From: Candidatus Cloacimonadota bacterium
GTDB lineage: Bacteria; Cloacimonadota; Cloacimonadia; Cloacimonadales; JAJBBL01
NCBI GenBank assembly: GCA_019429305.1
Contig: JAHYIR010000008.1
Coordinates: 1-64,000, forward strand
DNA: 64,000 bases
Direction: 5' to 3'
Under the pieces are notes generated by a model, which saw only the letters and a program-made list of their open reading frames with translations, was not told the origin of the DNA and ran no database searches. Below, in pieces: positions 17,138-26,714 of the stretch. The translations under genes and the position numbers were made by a program. The number at the start of each line of letters is the position of its first letter. Within the stretch, counting starts at the first letter, position 1.

Positions 17138-18481
17138 TTACCGGCTTTCTCCATTGATTCTCTTGGCATTCTTCTCTTCATACATTTTCTGATCGGCGAT
17201 CTTTAAGAGAGTATCTATTTTATCTCCATCGTCGGGATAAATACTAAATCCTAAACTGAATTCAATAGTTATTTCTTGATTGTTTATATTAAATGGTTCA
17301 GTAATTCCTTTCTTAAGTCTTTGAATTATCAAATTCAATTCATCAGATGACTGTATGCTATTAATGGCTAACATAAACTCATCACCACCAAAACGAGCTA
17401 TAACATCCATTGGTCTGATCAGACTCTTTAATCTCTGAGCTACATCCTTTAGTACTTTATCACCAACTTGGTGTCCTAATGAATCGTTAACAACTTTAAA
17501 ACTATCCAGATCTAAGAAGAGTATGCCTATTTTCTGTGAAATTCTCTGAGTAGCCGCCATCATTTTCTCAGTGAAATCATAAAATAATACTCTGTTTGGC
17601 AAACGGGTGAGATTATCATACAGAGCCATTTTCTCAAGATTCATCAACTGCTGCTTATGATCTGTTATATCAGTATGAATGCCGATCAATCTGATTGCTT
17701 TCCCTTCTTTATCCCAAAGTGCGTGCCCGCGATATAGAAACCAACGATAGGTACCTTCCTTACATTGCAACCGTACATCGGATTTGAATTCTGGCTCAAT
17801 TTTGTTTAGATAATCACTGATCGATTTACGAAACCTCTCTTTATCAGCTGGATGTATCAAAGCAAAGAAGAAAACTAGTTCATCATCTATTTCCTCATCT
17901 TCATATCCAAGAAGTTCCTTCCATTGACTCGAAATGTGAATCTTATCCTCTTCTAAGTCCCAATCCCAGATACCACCAACGATGTAATCAAGAATAACTT
18001 GCCATCTTTCTTCCTGTTCACTTAACTCTTTACTCTGTATAGTTACTTTGTTCTTCAAAATATCTCGTTCATAACGGAGTTGATCTTCTGCCTGCTTAAG
18101 TCTTAACAAGGCTCTAATCTGAGCAATTAACTCAGAATCATCGAATGGCTTATTGAGAAAGGCATCTGCTCCCATTTCCAGAAACTTTATTTTCAAATCC
18201 CTATGGTCACTTAACCCAGTTATTACGACTATCGGTATATTTGCTAAGTTATCTTGATTCTTAATAATCCGACATACTTCACAACCACTCATATCCGGCA
18301 ATTTAATGTCTAAAATAATCAAGTCCGGTATCTCTTTTCCAATTAACTCTAATCCTTGTTTTCCTGTGAAGGCTTCTATTACTTCAATACCAGGTTCGTA
18401 AGCAGTGATAAGTTGGTTGATCATTCCGGTAACACTAGCTTCATCATCGATCACAACAATCTTCAAATCCTTAAACATCAA
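17138..18481 (-). CDS. Response regulator with PAS and GGDEF domains (diguanylate cyclase)
   Basis: 447 residues, cytoplasmic. It has a receiver domain (about 5-125) with phospho-acceptor in LIILDIKLPDMSG and a conserved Lys in NKPFDDSE. Next is a PAS/PAC sensor domain (about 150-275: LGYEDEEIDD, PADKERFRKSI, GIHTDITDHK). Last is a GGDEF domain (about 285-445). The active site reads RFGGDEF near residue 365, and an inhibitory-site motif RPMD lies five residues before GGDEF, so it is probably an active c-di-GMP synthase with product feedback. It is separated from trmFO by 163 bases. A minus-strand TTGACA at 18558-18563 lies upstream. No sensor kinase is nearby. Confidence 0.93.
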   Translation of the reverse strand: MMFKDLKIVVIDDEASVTGMINQLITAYEPGIEVIEAFTGKQGLELIGKEIPDLIILDIKLPDMSGCEVCRIIKNQDNLANIPIVVITGLSDHRDLKIKFLEMGADAFLNKPFDDSELIAQIRALLRLKQAEDQLRYERDILKNKVTIQSKELSEQEERWQVILDYIVGGIWDWDLEEDKIHISSQWKELLGYEDEEIDDELVFFFALIHPADKERFRKSISDYLNKIEPEFKSDVRLQCKEGTYRWFLYRGHALWDKEGKAIRLIGIHTDITDHKQQLMNLEKMALYDNLTRLPNRVLFYDFTEKMMAATQRISQKIGILFLDLDSFKVVNDSLGHQVGDKVLKDVAQRLKSLIRPMDVIARFGGDEFMLAINSIQSSDELNLIIQRLKKGITEPFNINNQEITIEFSLGFSIYPDDGDKIDTLLKIADQKMYEEKNAKRINGESR

Positions 18482-18644
18482 GACCTCTTTTTGTCCTTTT
18501 CATTACTTTTCTTTAAGTATTGCAACTATATTTAATGACACAATTATATAACAATTTTGTCAAGATTTCTTTTTGCATCTCAGCTTAGATATCTTCAAAG
18601 TAGAACAAAAATTAGCAGAAAATCACAAAATTATTTAGAGACTA

Positions 18645-19970
18645 TTAAGAGCCAAAGAAATCCTTCAATGCTTTTATTGATCTTGCTGCTAAGAGCTCTT
18701 TCTTCTTCTGTTTACCCTTAATAATCTCTTGCATGGGTGGTAATAAACCATAGTTAGCATTTATAGGAACGAAAGGTTGATTTTCTTCATTGGTCAATCT
18801 TCTCCAAAGCTGACCGATGATTGTTTCTTCAGGTAAAGAAAAAAACTTCTTGCCTACAATAAGAGATACAAGTAGACCTGAAGCAATAGATTCTACATAT
18901 CCTTCCACTCCTGATAACTGTCCTGCAACATAAATACTACGTTTCTGCTTTAGAGTTAAATCATCAGCCAGTAAGTGAGGTGAATTGAGATAAGTATTGC
19001 GATGTATGGAACCAAATCTATAGAATTCAGCATTTTCTAACCCCGGAATAAGCCGAAAGACATTTTTCTGACTGGCTTGAGTCATCATGGTCTGGCAACC
19101 GACAAGATTATAAGCTGTCCTATCTTTGTTTTCTATTCTTAATTGCAGTACAGCATAAGGTCTCTTACCAGAAGCAGGATCCTCCAAACCAACAGGCCTC
19201 ATAACTCCGTATCGGAGAGTATCTTCTCCTCGTCGGGCAAGTTCTTCTATTGGCATACAATTCTCGTAAAACTTTAAATCCTTACTCTGCCTTAAATCGT
19301 TAAAATACTCTCGCTCAAATTCTTTACCGATATACTTTTCGCTAACTATTAATGCTTCTACAAATCTTTGATACTCTTCTTTAGAGAATGGACAATTAAG
19401 ATAATCAGCTGATCCCTTATCATATCTCGCTTTATAATAGACTTTATCAAGATCAATACTCTCAGTTGATATGATAGGAGCTATCGCATCGAAAAAGAAC
19501 AGATCTTCTGATCCAACAATTTGCAGTAGACTTTGAATAAACCAATCCGAACTCAACGGTCCGGTAGCAATTATAGTCAGATCATCATCTAAAGTTGTTA
19601 CCTCTTGATAAATAACTTTTATATTGGGGTTATTATTTATTCTATCAGTTACTTCAGAAGCAAAAGCATTTCTATCAACAGCTAGAGCATTACCGGCTGG
19701 TAGTTTGTTATTCTCAGCAATTTTTAACAATTCACAGTCGAGTAGTCTTAATTCTTCTTTTAATAATCCGGATGCAGTACTAAGTAGTTCTGATTTTAAG
19801 GAATTACTACAAACCAGTTCAGCCAGAAATGGTGTTTGATGAGCTGACGTCATTTTATTAGGTCTCATCTCGTATAAATCTACCAGCCAATCTAATTTTG
19901 CTAATTGTAAGGCAGCTTCACAGCCTGCTAATCCACCACCGATGATCTTTATACTCTTTTGTTCAGACAT
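18645..19970 (-). CDS. trmFO: Methylenetetrahydrofolate-tRNA (uracil-5-)-methyltransferase TrmFO
   Basis: 441 residues. A flavin- and folate-dependent enzyme that makes 5-methyluridine at position 54 of tRNA. Motifs: FAD-binding IIGGGLAGCEAALQLA at the N-terminus; YEMRPNKMTSAHQT; LAELVCSNSLKSE with the conserved cysteine; PAGNALAVDRNAF; and CQTMMTQASQK. The C-terminal NANYGLLPPM is also family-typical. It follows queC by 20 bases, so two tRNA-modification genes sit together at the end of the operon running down from 27632. Confidence 0.96.
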   Translation of the reverse strand: MSEQKSIKIIGGGLAGCEAALQLAKLDWLVDLYEMRPNKMTSAHQTPFLAELVCSNSLKSELLSTASGLLKEELRLLDCELLKIAENNKLPAGNALAVDRNAFASEVTDRINNNPNIKVIYQEVTTLDDDLTIIATGPLSSDWFIQSLLQIVGSEDLFFFDAIAPIISTESIDLDKVYYKARYDKGSADYLNCPFSKEEYQRFVEALIVSEKYIGKEFEREYFNDLRQSKDLKFYENCMPIEELARRGEDTLRYGVMRPVGLEDPASGKRPYAVLQLRIENKDRTAYNLVGCQTMMTQASQKNVFRLIPGLENAEFYRFGSIHRNTYLNSPHLLADDLTLKQKRSIYVAGQLSGVEGYVESIASGLLVSLIVGKKFFSLPEETIIGQLWRRLTNEENQPFVPINANYGLLPPMQEIIKGKQKKKELLAARSIKALKDFFGS

Positions 19971-19990
19971 TTGAAAATGTATTGACTGTA

Positions 19991-20656
19991 TTACCTATAA
20001 GGTAATGGATCTTTCACGTTTGCTTCGTGAAATGCTTTTAATCTTAGCTGGCAACTAGCACAGATACCACAGGATAGTTCATTATCCTGATAACAACTCC
20101 AGCTATATTGAAAAGGTACGTTTAATTTACAACCTTTAAGAACAATTTCTTTCTTGGTCAGATGTAAGAGTGGTGCTTCTATAATAATTGGTGTTTTCTT
20201 TTTAGTCCCTAAGTGAACAGCTTCGTTAAAAGCCGTAAGGAAAACTTCCCGGCAATCGGGATATCCTGAACTATCCTCTTCAACTGCTCCTATATAAACT
20301 CTATCTGCTTCTATCGAATCTGCCCAAGATACTGCAATAGCTAATAAATGAGCATTTCGAAAAGGTACATAGGTATTGGGTATTTGACCAGATCTTATCT
20401 GGTTATCTAAGATCATTGTCCTGTCTATCAAGCTCGAATTTCCAATCTGTTTTAAATACTCAATATTACATATCATATAATCAACAGGATTATAATGGTC
20501 TCTTATCTTGTGAAAAGACTCTAATTCTCTCTTTTCAGTTCTTTGCCCGTAACTTACGTGCAGAAAATAAGTTTCAGAACACTCCTTAACAGCAACTGCT
20601 GCTGTTACCAAGCTATCCATACCACCACTGACCAATACGATTCCTTTATTTTTCAT
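19991..20656 (-). CDS. queC: 7-cyano-7-deazaguanine synthase QueC
   Basis: Converts 7-carboxy-7-deazaguanine to preQ0 in queuosine synthesis. It has the ATP-pyrophosphatase loop LVSGGMDSL at the N-terminus and a zinc site CxxxxxxxCGxCxxC near the C-terminus (CYQDNELSCGICASC). The frame is open to 20782, but those extra codons overlap the end of the upstream NFACT gene and look unlike QueC. The ATG at 20656 places the P-loop about 8 residues in and gives 221 residues, the family size. No preQ1 riboswitch is seen upstream, as expected inside an operon. Confidence 0.95.
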   Translation of the reverse strand: MKNKGIVLVSGGMDSLVTAAVAVKECSETYFLHVSYGQRTEKRELESFHKIRDHYNPVDYMICNIEYLKQIGNSSLIDRTMILDNQIRSGQIPNTYVPFRNAHLLAIAVSWADSIEADRVYIGAVEEDSSGYPDCREVFLTAFNEAVHLGTKKKTPIIIEAPLLHLTKKEIVLKGCKLNVPFQYSWSCYQDNELSCGICASCQLRLKAFHEANVKDPLPYR

Positions 20657-20678
20657 ACCAATGCCATGTTTTATTTTT

Positions 20679-22202
20679 TTACTGCCAAGTTCCCACCAAC
20701 TTAACTCCTTCTCTAAGAGACAAAGGATTAACATATATGGTTTTCTGGTTTTTATAAATAACATAACCTGCTGGACTTCCATGCGGTTTAGTCACATAAC
20801 GTATTTGAGTATAATCAACCGGTACGTTCTCTGAATTCTTTGCTTTGCTATAATAAGCAGCTAAACGAGAGCACAAGTTAATCAATTCGGGGGTAATATC
20901 CAGCTTGCTATAATTTCTTAAAATTATATGAGCACCATGAAATATTCGTGAGTGAAACCACCAGTCATCAGGTCGTGCCATTCTACAAGTCAGTTCATCA
21001 TTTTCTTTATTAGTTCTTCCAATAAAAACTTCCCAATCTTTATTAATCTTTAGTTTTCTATATTTATCACTCTTTCTGATTTTTTTTGATTTCATAGTAG
21101 AAGTTTTTTGATTGAGAGTTTGCTCTTTATAATCTTTGATATCAATAGTTCTATTTTCAATATCAAAAATCTCTTTATCGATTTTTTCTATCACTTCTTC
21201 GGTTTTATTTATTTGCTGTTTAATTGCCTCTTTCCCTTTGATCCCTTTACGATACTTCTTAAAAAGGAGTTTCATATTGTCTATCGGTGTAAGTTCTTGT
21301 TGTAACGGGATAATGATCTTGCTTTTATCTTCTGAGTAATAATCAATTACCTTAACACTTTCCATTCCTTTGCGAACATGATGCAAACTCACCTTAAGTA
21401 ATTCTGCCATTCTTTTATAGTTCTCGAATTCTTTGCTCTCCTCATATTCTCCGATGAGTTTTACTAATTTCTTCTCTTTCTTAGTCTTCTCTTTGTTTAA
21501 CAGTTTGATTCTATCACTTATGATTCTGTTCTGTTTTGGGGGGAGAATATACTCATAAAAAAAGGTCTCAAAAAGTGAATTAATATCGTCAAATTTCCTG
21601 CTGATAATATTATCAGCAAAATCTTCTTTTTTTGATATCAGTGATTCAATTTGCAGTGGATATTTCACGGCAGATAGATATTTTGTATTCTGTTGTTTTG
21701 ATTCTATTACTTGCCGAGTTGGAAGAAGATAAACCGAACCGGGTAAAATTTGCCGGGAAGTCTTATCAGCCAATGTAAAATATTTCCAGCAATCGATTAC
21801 AACTTCTTTTTCAGCGCTCTTTTTTGTCAGGATCATATTTGTCTTATGGGGTATAAATTCGCAGTAAAGTCTATATATTTGAATTTGGTTATAAATATCG
21901 GTTTTTTGTGTTTCAAAGTAAATAATACGCTCTGATTCTATTATTCCTATGCTACAGATAAGAGAATGATTGAGGTGTTGATTAAGAACATCGACCTTTG
22001 AGTCCTTTTTTGAAGGCAACATTTTTATTGTAGTAAAAAAGAGAAAAGGATTTGAACTATCGAGTACTATCTGGAGTTGTTCTAATTCACCTTTAAAACC
22101 GATGAATATATTCTCCTGATATCTCTTTACATCTGATATAATAAGTCTATTGTTAGTTTTTTGGTTATGGTCAACCCATTCCCTAAGATACCTGTAATCC
22201 AT
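20679..22202 (-). CDS. rqcH: NFACT family ribosome quality control protein (RqcH/FbpA-like)
   Basis: 507 residues. RqcH-type proteins bind stalled 50S subunits with peptidyl-tRNA and direct addition of C-terminal alanine tails. Layout: NFACT-N domain (about 1-175), helix-hairpin-helix and a long coiled coil (about 230-370, rich in Lys/Glu), then the NFACT-R domain from about 385 with WEVFIGRTNKEND, ARPDDWWFHSR and HGAHIILRN. It is shorter than many members (about 560-580). The Asp-Arg pair needed in Bacillus RqcH appears here as Glu91-Arg92 in ESERIIYFE. Four bases separate it from the upstream TPR gene. Confidence 0.85.
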   Translation of the reverse strand: MDYRYLREWVDHNQKTNNRLIISDVKRYQENIFIGFKGELEQLQIVLDSSNPFLFFTTIKMLPSKKDSKVDVLNQHLNHSLICSIGIIESERIIYFETQKTDIYNQIQIYRLYCEFIPHKTNMILTKKSAEKEVVIDCWKYFTLADKTSRQILPGSVYLLPTRQVIESKQQNTKYLSAVKYPLQIESLISKKEDFADNIISRKFDDINSLFETFFYEYILPPKQNRIISDRIKLLNKEKTKKEKKLVKLIGEYEESKEFENYKRMAELLKVSLHHVRKGMESVKVIDYYSEDKSKIIIPLQQELTPIDNMKLLFKKYRKGIKGKEAIKQQINKTEEVIEKIDKEIFDIENRTIDIKDYKEQTLNQKTSTMKSKKIRKSDKYRKLKINKDWEVFIGRTNKENDELTCRMARPDDWWFHSRIFHGAHIILRNYSKLDITPELINLCSRLAAYYSKAKNSENVPVDYTQIRYVTKPHGSPAGYVIYKNQKTIYVNPLSLREGVKLVGTWQ

Positions 22203-22205
22203 TAG

Positions 22206-25200
22206 TTATATCTGTTCTAAGTAGATTAATGCCTGTTTACCCCAATCACTATCACGACCATACTTTTCTATTACTGTATTCAGAACACCACGAGCATTTT
22301 CATATCGTCCCTGACGAATATATGCTTCTGCCAGTTTAAGCTCTGAAATGGCATTCCATTGCACAAACTCAGGATAGAAATATCCGACCTTTAGATATTC
22401 TGTGGCAGCATTATCAAACTGATTCATGCTGAAATAACTCTCCCCTATCCAGTATTGTGCCTCTGCTTTCATCTCCCTATCAGATATAAGCGGTAATGCA
22501 CTTTCAAAGGTTCTGATAGCATCCAGATACTTTCTATCCCTGAACTGACAATAGGCAATATTAAAGAGAGTTTCTCCTGCCTCTTCTCCATCTCCCCAAC
22601 GCTCAAGAATTATCTCATATGCTTCGATCGCTTGTTGCCAATCCTCTATTGTTTTACAAACTATAGCATAGTTCTTTGCGGCATCGTAAGCCAAATTACC
22701 GGTCATATCGGTTTGAATTACAATATGATAATGCTCCAATGCCTGTTGAAATTGTTGCTCGGAGAAATTAATCGTTCCAAGTTTGAGATGTGCCTGACTT
22801 AATAACTCTTTATCTGTAGTTCGTAAAACATTTTGAAAATCAGCTTTTGCTTCATTGGTTTTTTTGTTTTCTAAATGGTTCACACCTCTCCAGAAGTATG
22901 CCCGCATTCGCAAATTTTCAGGGAGATTATGATTACGAATTATATCACTAAATCCTCTCTCAGCTCTACTTCGATTAACAGTCATTTGATATATTGATTC
23001 ATTTAACTCTATTTCCGCTAATACAGTATTATCTGTTCGCAAGATGTTTTGAAAACGTTGTTTGATATTATCTGCTCTTGGTCGGTTTTGTACTCTATAG
23101 TTAGAGATAACAGACTCTTTACTGATTTGAACAAGATCTAGATACTGATATTGCTCAATATTAATATTATCCCCAAGTTCATTGATAACAGGATCATAAT
23201 AGTTGATGGCTTCGCGCCAATTTTCACGAGTAAAGTAAATATGAGCAAGTCCTGATTGAGCTCTTAAGCGATCTTCTTTATTTATCTGATTTTTTAGAAT
23301 CTCTGTATAGGTTAACTCTGCCATGAATAAATCGCCTGTCTGATAATGTAACTCGGCGAGGTTTAAGAGAACCGGGGTATCTTTGTCGGTAATATGCATT
23401 AAAGATTCTTTTGAACGAATTCTGTCACCAATCTGCAGATAATCATGAGACAATTGAACAAAGTAATCTCTATCTCTTTCTGATTCAGGGTACATAAGCA
23501 TATAGGTAACTACTGTTTCATATGCATCTAAAGTTCTATAATGATCTGTTATTATATCAATAGAACTGCTTTTACTGGCAAATATTGAACTATTTTTAAC
23601 TAAAAATTCCAATTTGTTTAAGCCATGTGTTGTTTCTCCTGTATTAATTAAGGAAACTGCATAGCGGTACATTTCCTCTGCTCTGTTAATAGTTATACCA
23701 CTGTCTATCTTATTGAAGTAATTTATTACCTGTTCATATTCTTCATTATCAAAAAAATAATTACCCATCATGATCAATGCTTGTTCATATTGAACTAGAG
23801 GTAATTCTCGATCCTTAACTACTCGACTTAAATATTGATCTGCTTCCGCATAATTTGCATCTCTAAGATAATATTGACCTATCAAGAAGCGGAAACGATT
23901 GGTTGCAGATGCTTCTGGATAGTCACTAACAAAACTTTCTGCTTTTGTTAGATTTTCAGCAATTAAAGTGTAATTATTGATGATATAATCCCTATCTATC
24001 TCCAATTCTTTGACATACATAGGATGAAGTTGCCTATTAATACTGCTTATCTCATTGTTCAGCTGATCAAAATAATTTCTTCTATCACTTGTTCTCTTTT
24101 CAAGGTCAGCTCTGTGAAGTAACTTAACATTAGCTCTACCCCGCAAATACGTTGCTTTAGCAGTTTGATCTTGTTCAAGGAGAACTAATACTCCCTCAGC
24201 ATCCTTCATATCAACCAGCATAGTAGTTATCAATCTATCACGTAAGTTGTCCTTATCATTGGTATCAATATATTGATAGAGGGAACTTATCAGTTTAGAG
24301 GTTATCGTCTCATAATCAACTTTCTTGAATTGACTTAGTATCTCAAGTCGTCTAATTATTTCATTTTTTGTCATTTCATTATCGATATAATCTAAGTTTA
24401 TCTGTTGTAGTGTGTTATACGCTAAAGAATAGTCGCCTAATAATTCATAACAGAGCGCAGCTTTATACAATGCTGTCCAATGATACTTACTGACAAAGCT
24501 AACACTGGTGCTAATTTGATTATAATAATTTATTGCCGTCTGATACATCTGCATCTGTTCGAAATAGATATCTCCAATTCTCATCAGAACTTCATCCTTC
24601 TCCACTAAAGAAGGATAGTTAGTAATCAACTGATGATAACTATTGATGGCATCTAATAATCTCCCCTGTTGTTCTTTCAATCTGGCATTCCAATAAACAA
24701 CAGCATAAACATGATTGTCTTCCTGAACATCAAATAAATATTCATTAATAATCGTATCAGTGGCATCAAATTTATTGAGATAGTAGAAAGCTCCTGCAAC
24801 TTTGATCAAATAGTCATAGTACAAAGGTGTATCTATTATATCAAGAATATCGGTTTTTTCATAAGAATCAACAATAGGTTGATATCTCATCAGTTTTGTA
24901 TTAGCATAAGAAAAATAAAAAAGATACTCGGCTAACTGCGGAGAACGATCATACTTGTTGATAAGTAATGATAATGGGATAACTGCTCTAATATAATCAT
25001 TGCTCGTTAAATAGAGTGTAGCAAGTTGATATTGTATCTTCTCTTCGAACAAACGGGGAATAACATAGTTCATTTGCTCATTATAATGATCTATCGCTGC
25101 TTGGATTCCCCTCTCTTTTTGTATGATATCTCCCTTAATTATAACTGACTGCCAACGAGCATCTGATTGAGGGTAATCACGAATAATCATATCAAGAGTA

Positions 25201-25769
25201 TTATAGGCATCATTGATAGTATCTGATCTCACATAAGAAAGTGCCATGAAATACATTATATCCGGCACAAGGGAATTATTAGGAAACTCTCTTATAAATC
25301 TTTGCCCCTGGCTTATTACAGATTGATGAGCAGATATATTATGGTAGCTATTCATCAAATAATAGTATGAATTGGCTTTATTTGTCGAATTTGGATAAGC
25401 TTCGATGAATCCATTAAACAGCTCTATTGCCAAAGAATATTTTTCCTGTTTATATGTACTAAATGCCCAATAATATAAGGCATTCTCTCTGAAAGGACTG
25501 ACTTGATAAGCTTCATAGAATCGCCGATAATGGTTCTCAGCTTCTAAGAATTTATCCTGCATCCGATAAATTTCTCCTAAAAGATAGAGAGATTCTTCTG
25601 ATTCAGGGGATTGTGGGGCAACATTTGTTATCCTTTCGAAAACAAGTAGGGCTTCTTGATAGAAACCGTCTCTATACATCCTTTTACCAAATTCAAAACT
25701 CTCTTGTTGACTGGCTGTCAATCCTATTGTTATTAACAATAATATCAAAGTTGTTATTCTCTTTATCAT
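22206..25769 (-). CDS. Giant exported TPR-repeat protein (1187 residues)
   Basis: It begins with a signal peptide (KRITTLILLLITIGLTAS) and then consists of tetratricopeptide-type helical repeats along nearly its whole length. Examples are SLYLLGEIYRMQDKFLEAEN, ENALYYWAFSTYKQEKYSLA and ETLFNIAYCQFRDRKYLDA. The pattern resembles the CpoB/YbgF and BamD class of periplasmic TPR proteins but is far longer. Such proteins scaffold envelope complexes. No enzyme motif is visible. It lies 4 bases before the NFACT gene, in an operon with metabolic and tRNA-modification genes, which gives little clue to its partner. Confidence 0.85.
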   Translation of the reverse strand: MIKRITTLILLLITIGLTASQQESFEFGKRMYRDGFYQEALLVFERITNVAPQSPESEESLYLLGEIYRMQDKFLEAENHYRRFYEAYQVSPFRENALYYWAFSTYKQEKYSLAIELFNGFIEAYPNSTNKANSYYYLMNSYHNISAHQSVISQGQRFIREFPNNSLVPDIMYFMALSYVRSDTINDAYNTLDMIIRDYPQSDARWQSVIIKGDIIQKERGIQAAIDHYNEQMNYVIPRLFEEKIQYQLATLYLTSNDYIRAVIPLSLLINKYDRSPQLAEYLFYFSYANTKLMRYQPIVDSYEKTDILDIIDTPLYYDYLIKVAGAFYYLNKFDATDTIINEYLFDVQEDNHVYAVVYWNARLKEQQGRLLDAINSYHQLITNYPSLVEKDEVLMRIGDIYFEQMQMYQTAINYYNQISTSVSFVSKYHWTALYKAALCYELLGDYSLAYNTLQQINLDYIDNEMTKNEIIRRLEILSQFKKVDYETITSKLISSLYQYIDTNDKDNLRDRLITTMLVDMKDAEGVLVLLEQDQTAKATYLRGRANVKLLHRADLEKRTSDRRNYFDQLNNEISSINRQLHPMYVKELEIDRDYIINNYTLIAENLTKAESFVSDYPEASATNRFRFLIGQYYLRDANYAEADQYLSRVVKDRELPLVQYEQALIMMGNYFFDNEEYEQVINYFNKIDSGITINRAEEMYRYAVSLINTGETTHGLNKLEFLVKNSSIFASKSSSIDIITDHYRTLDAYETVVTYMLMYPESERDRDYFVQLSHDYLQIGDRIRSKESLMHITDKDTPVLLNLAELHYQTGDLFMAELTYTEILKNQINKEDRLRAQSGLAHIYFTRENWREAINYYDPVINELGDNINIEQYQYLDLVQISKESVISNYRVQNRPRADNIKQRFQNILRTDNTVLAEIELNESIYQMTVNRSRAERGFSDIIRNHNLPENLRMRAYFWRGVNHLENKKTNEAKADFQNVLRTTDKELLSQAHLKLGTINFSEQQFQQALEHYHIVIQTDMTGNLAYDAAKNYAIVCKTIEDWQQAIEAYEIILERWGDGEEAGETLFNIAYCQFRDRKYLDAIRTFESALPLISDREMKAEAQYWIGESYFSMNQFDNAATEYLKVGYFYPEFVQWNAISELKLAEAYIRQGRYENARGVLNTVIEKYGRDSDWGKQALIYLEQI

Positions 25770-25799
25770 ATGTCCCTCTAGTTTTTATATATTACTGAT

Positions 25800-26231
25800 T
25801 TATATGTGTTTATCATGACTTGCTTTGGGCGCTAATACTACTTCTAATTTGATTCTATCCGGATCCTCAAAATAGACGGCATAATTATCTTCTCCACCGG
25901 CATAAGGATGTCTTTCTTCATAGAGAATTGGAATCCCTTTTCTTCTTAACTCTTTAGTAAATCTATCTATGTCAGTTTTATCGTCAGCAAAAAAAGCTAT
26001 ATGATTAAGACCGGTATGACATCTATGATAGGGATATTTTTGGTATCTGTGCTCAGTTTGTACTAATACTATATAAGTCATGCCTTTAATCCAGCTTTTA
26101 CCCCTCTCCCATTCTTGATGAACCTTATAACCCCAAAACGCTAGAAACCAATCCCAAAAAAGAGTTGATCTCTTTAGATCACTAACATAGACCTCTATAT
26201 GAGATATCGTACCATGCAAAGAACTCGGCAA
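25800..26231 (-). CDS. VOC/glyoxalase family protein
   Basis: 143 residues, cytoplasmic. A paired beta-alpha-beta-beta-beta fold of the glyoxalase/bleomycin-resistance/dioxygenase type. Candidate metal ligands: His in ISHIEVYVSDLKRS at the start; His in GLNHIAFFADD in the middle; and Glu in DRIKLEVVLAP at the end. Substrates across this superfamily are very varied, so no reaction is assigned. It starts one base after the ferritin-like gene ends, suggesting translational coupling. Confidence 0.85.
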   Translation of the reverse strand: MPSSLHGTISHIEVYVSDLKRSTLFWDWFLAFWGYKVHQEWERGKSWIKGMTYIVLVQTEHRYQKYPYHRCHTGLNHIAFFADDKTDIDRFTKELRRKGIPILYEERHPYAGGEDNYAVYFEDPDRIKLEVVLAPKASHDKHI

Positions 26232-26232
26232 A

Positions 26233-26703
26233 TCAGTATTCCATCAATCCGGTTAGTTCCGATTCGTCAAACCAGATTGCAGTACCGTGGATTCTATCCA
26301 TCTCTGTTTCAAGTAGTTCTTTATGGTCTTTCTCTTCCTTGACTAATTTTAGGAAGAAACTTCGTAATTCATCGTCTTGACATCCTGCTGCCATATCCTC
26401 ATATTGATCAGCCATGGCTAATTCCCGATCCATAGCAAATTCCAAAATATTTTTAGGATCTGATAAGTTCCTTCTTATATCTATCTTTGGAGGCATATTA
26501 GTATCAAAAGCAGTTTCGGAGATATTAAACTCCTTTTTCAATGCTTCGATCAGTTTTTCTTCATGTATCTTTTCCAATGACTCAAGAAGATGAAAGGTTT
26601 TTACAATCTCTTCATTTTTAAAGCTTCTAGCTAATATCTTATAGAGATTCTTTGATTTAATCTCGTTTTCTATTGCAAAGATATATGCTTCTTTTCGATT
26701 CAT
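26233..26703 (-). CDS. Ferritin-like/rubrerythrin-type diiron protein
   Basis: 156 residues, all-helical. Four helices carry the spaced Glu/His pattern of a diiron site: EIKSKNLYKILA; ESLEKIHEEKLIEAL; MDRELAMADQYEDMA; VKEEKDHKELLETEM. It lacks the C-terminal rubredoxin domain of full rubrerythrin. Relatives reduce hydrogen peroxide or handle iron in anaerobes, so an oxidative-stress role is likely. It starts 11 bases after the ChaN-like gene and is followed by a VOC protein. Confidence 0.88.
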   Translation of the reverse strand: MNRKEAYIFAIENEIKSKNLYKILARSFKNEEIVKTFHLLESLEKIHEEKLIEALKKEFNISETAFDTNMPPKIDIRRNLSDPKNILEFAMDRELAMADQYEDMAAGCQDDELRSFFLKLVKEEKDHKELLETEMDRIHGTAIWFDESELTGLMEY

Positions 26704-26714
26704 TTATCATCTCC

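Noticed and set aside
20657-20782. N-terminal extension of QueC
   Set aside because: It overlaps the NFACT coding end and does not resemble QueC. The ATG at 20656 gives the family length.
22206-25769. Possible membership of the 1187-residue TPR protein in the TolQ/TolR machine
   Set aside because: It is similar in style to the TPR proteins at 33302-39240 but lies in a different operon with unrelated genes. Similarity of repeats alone is not evidence.
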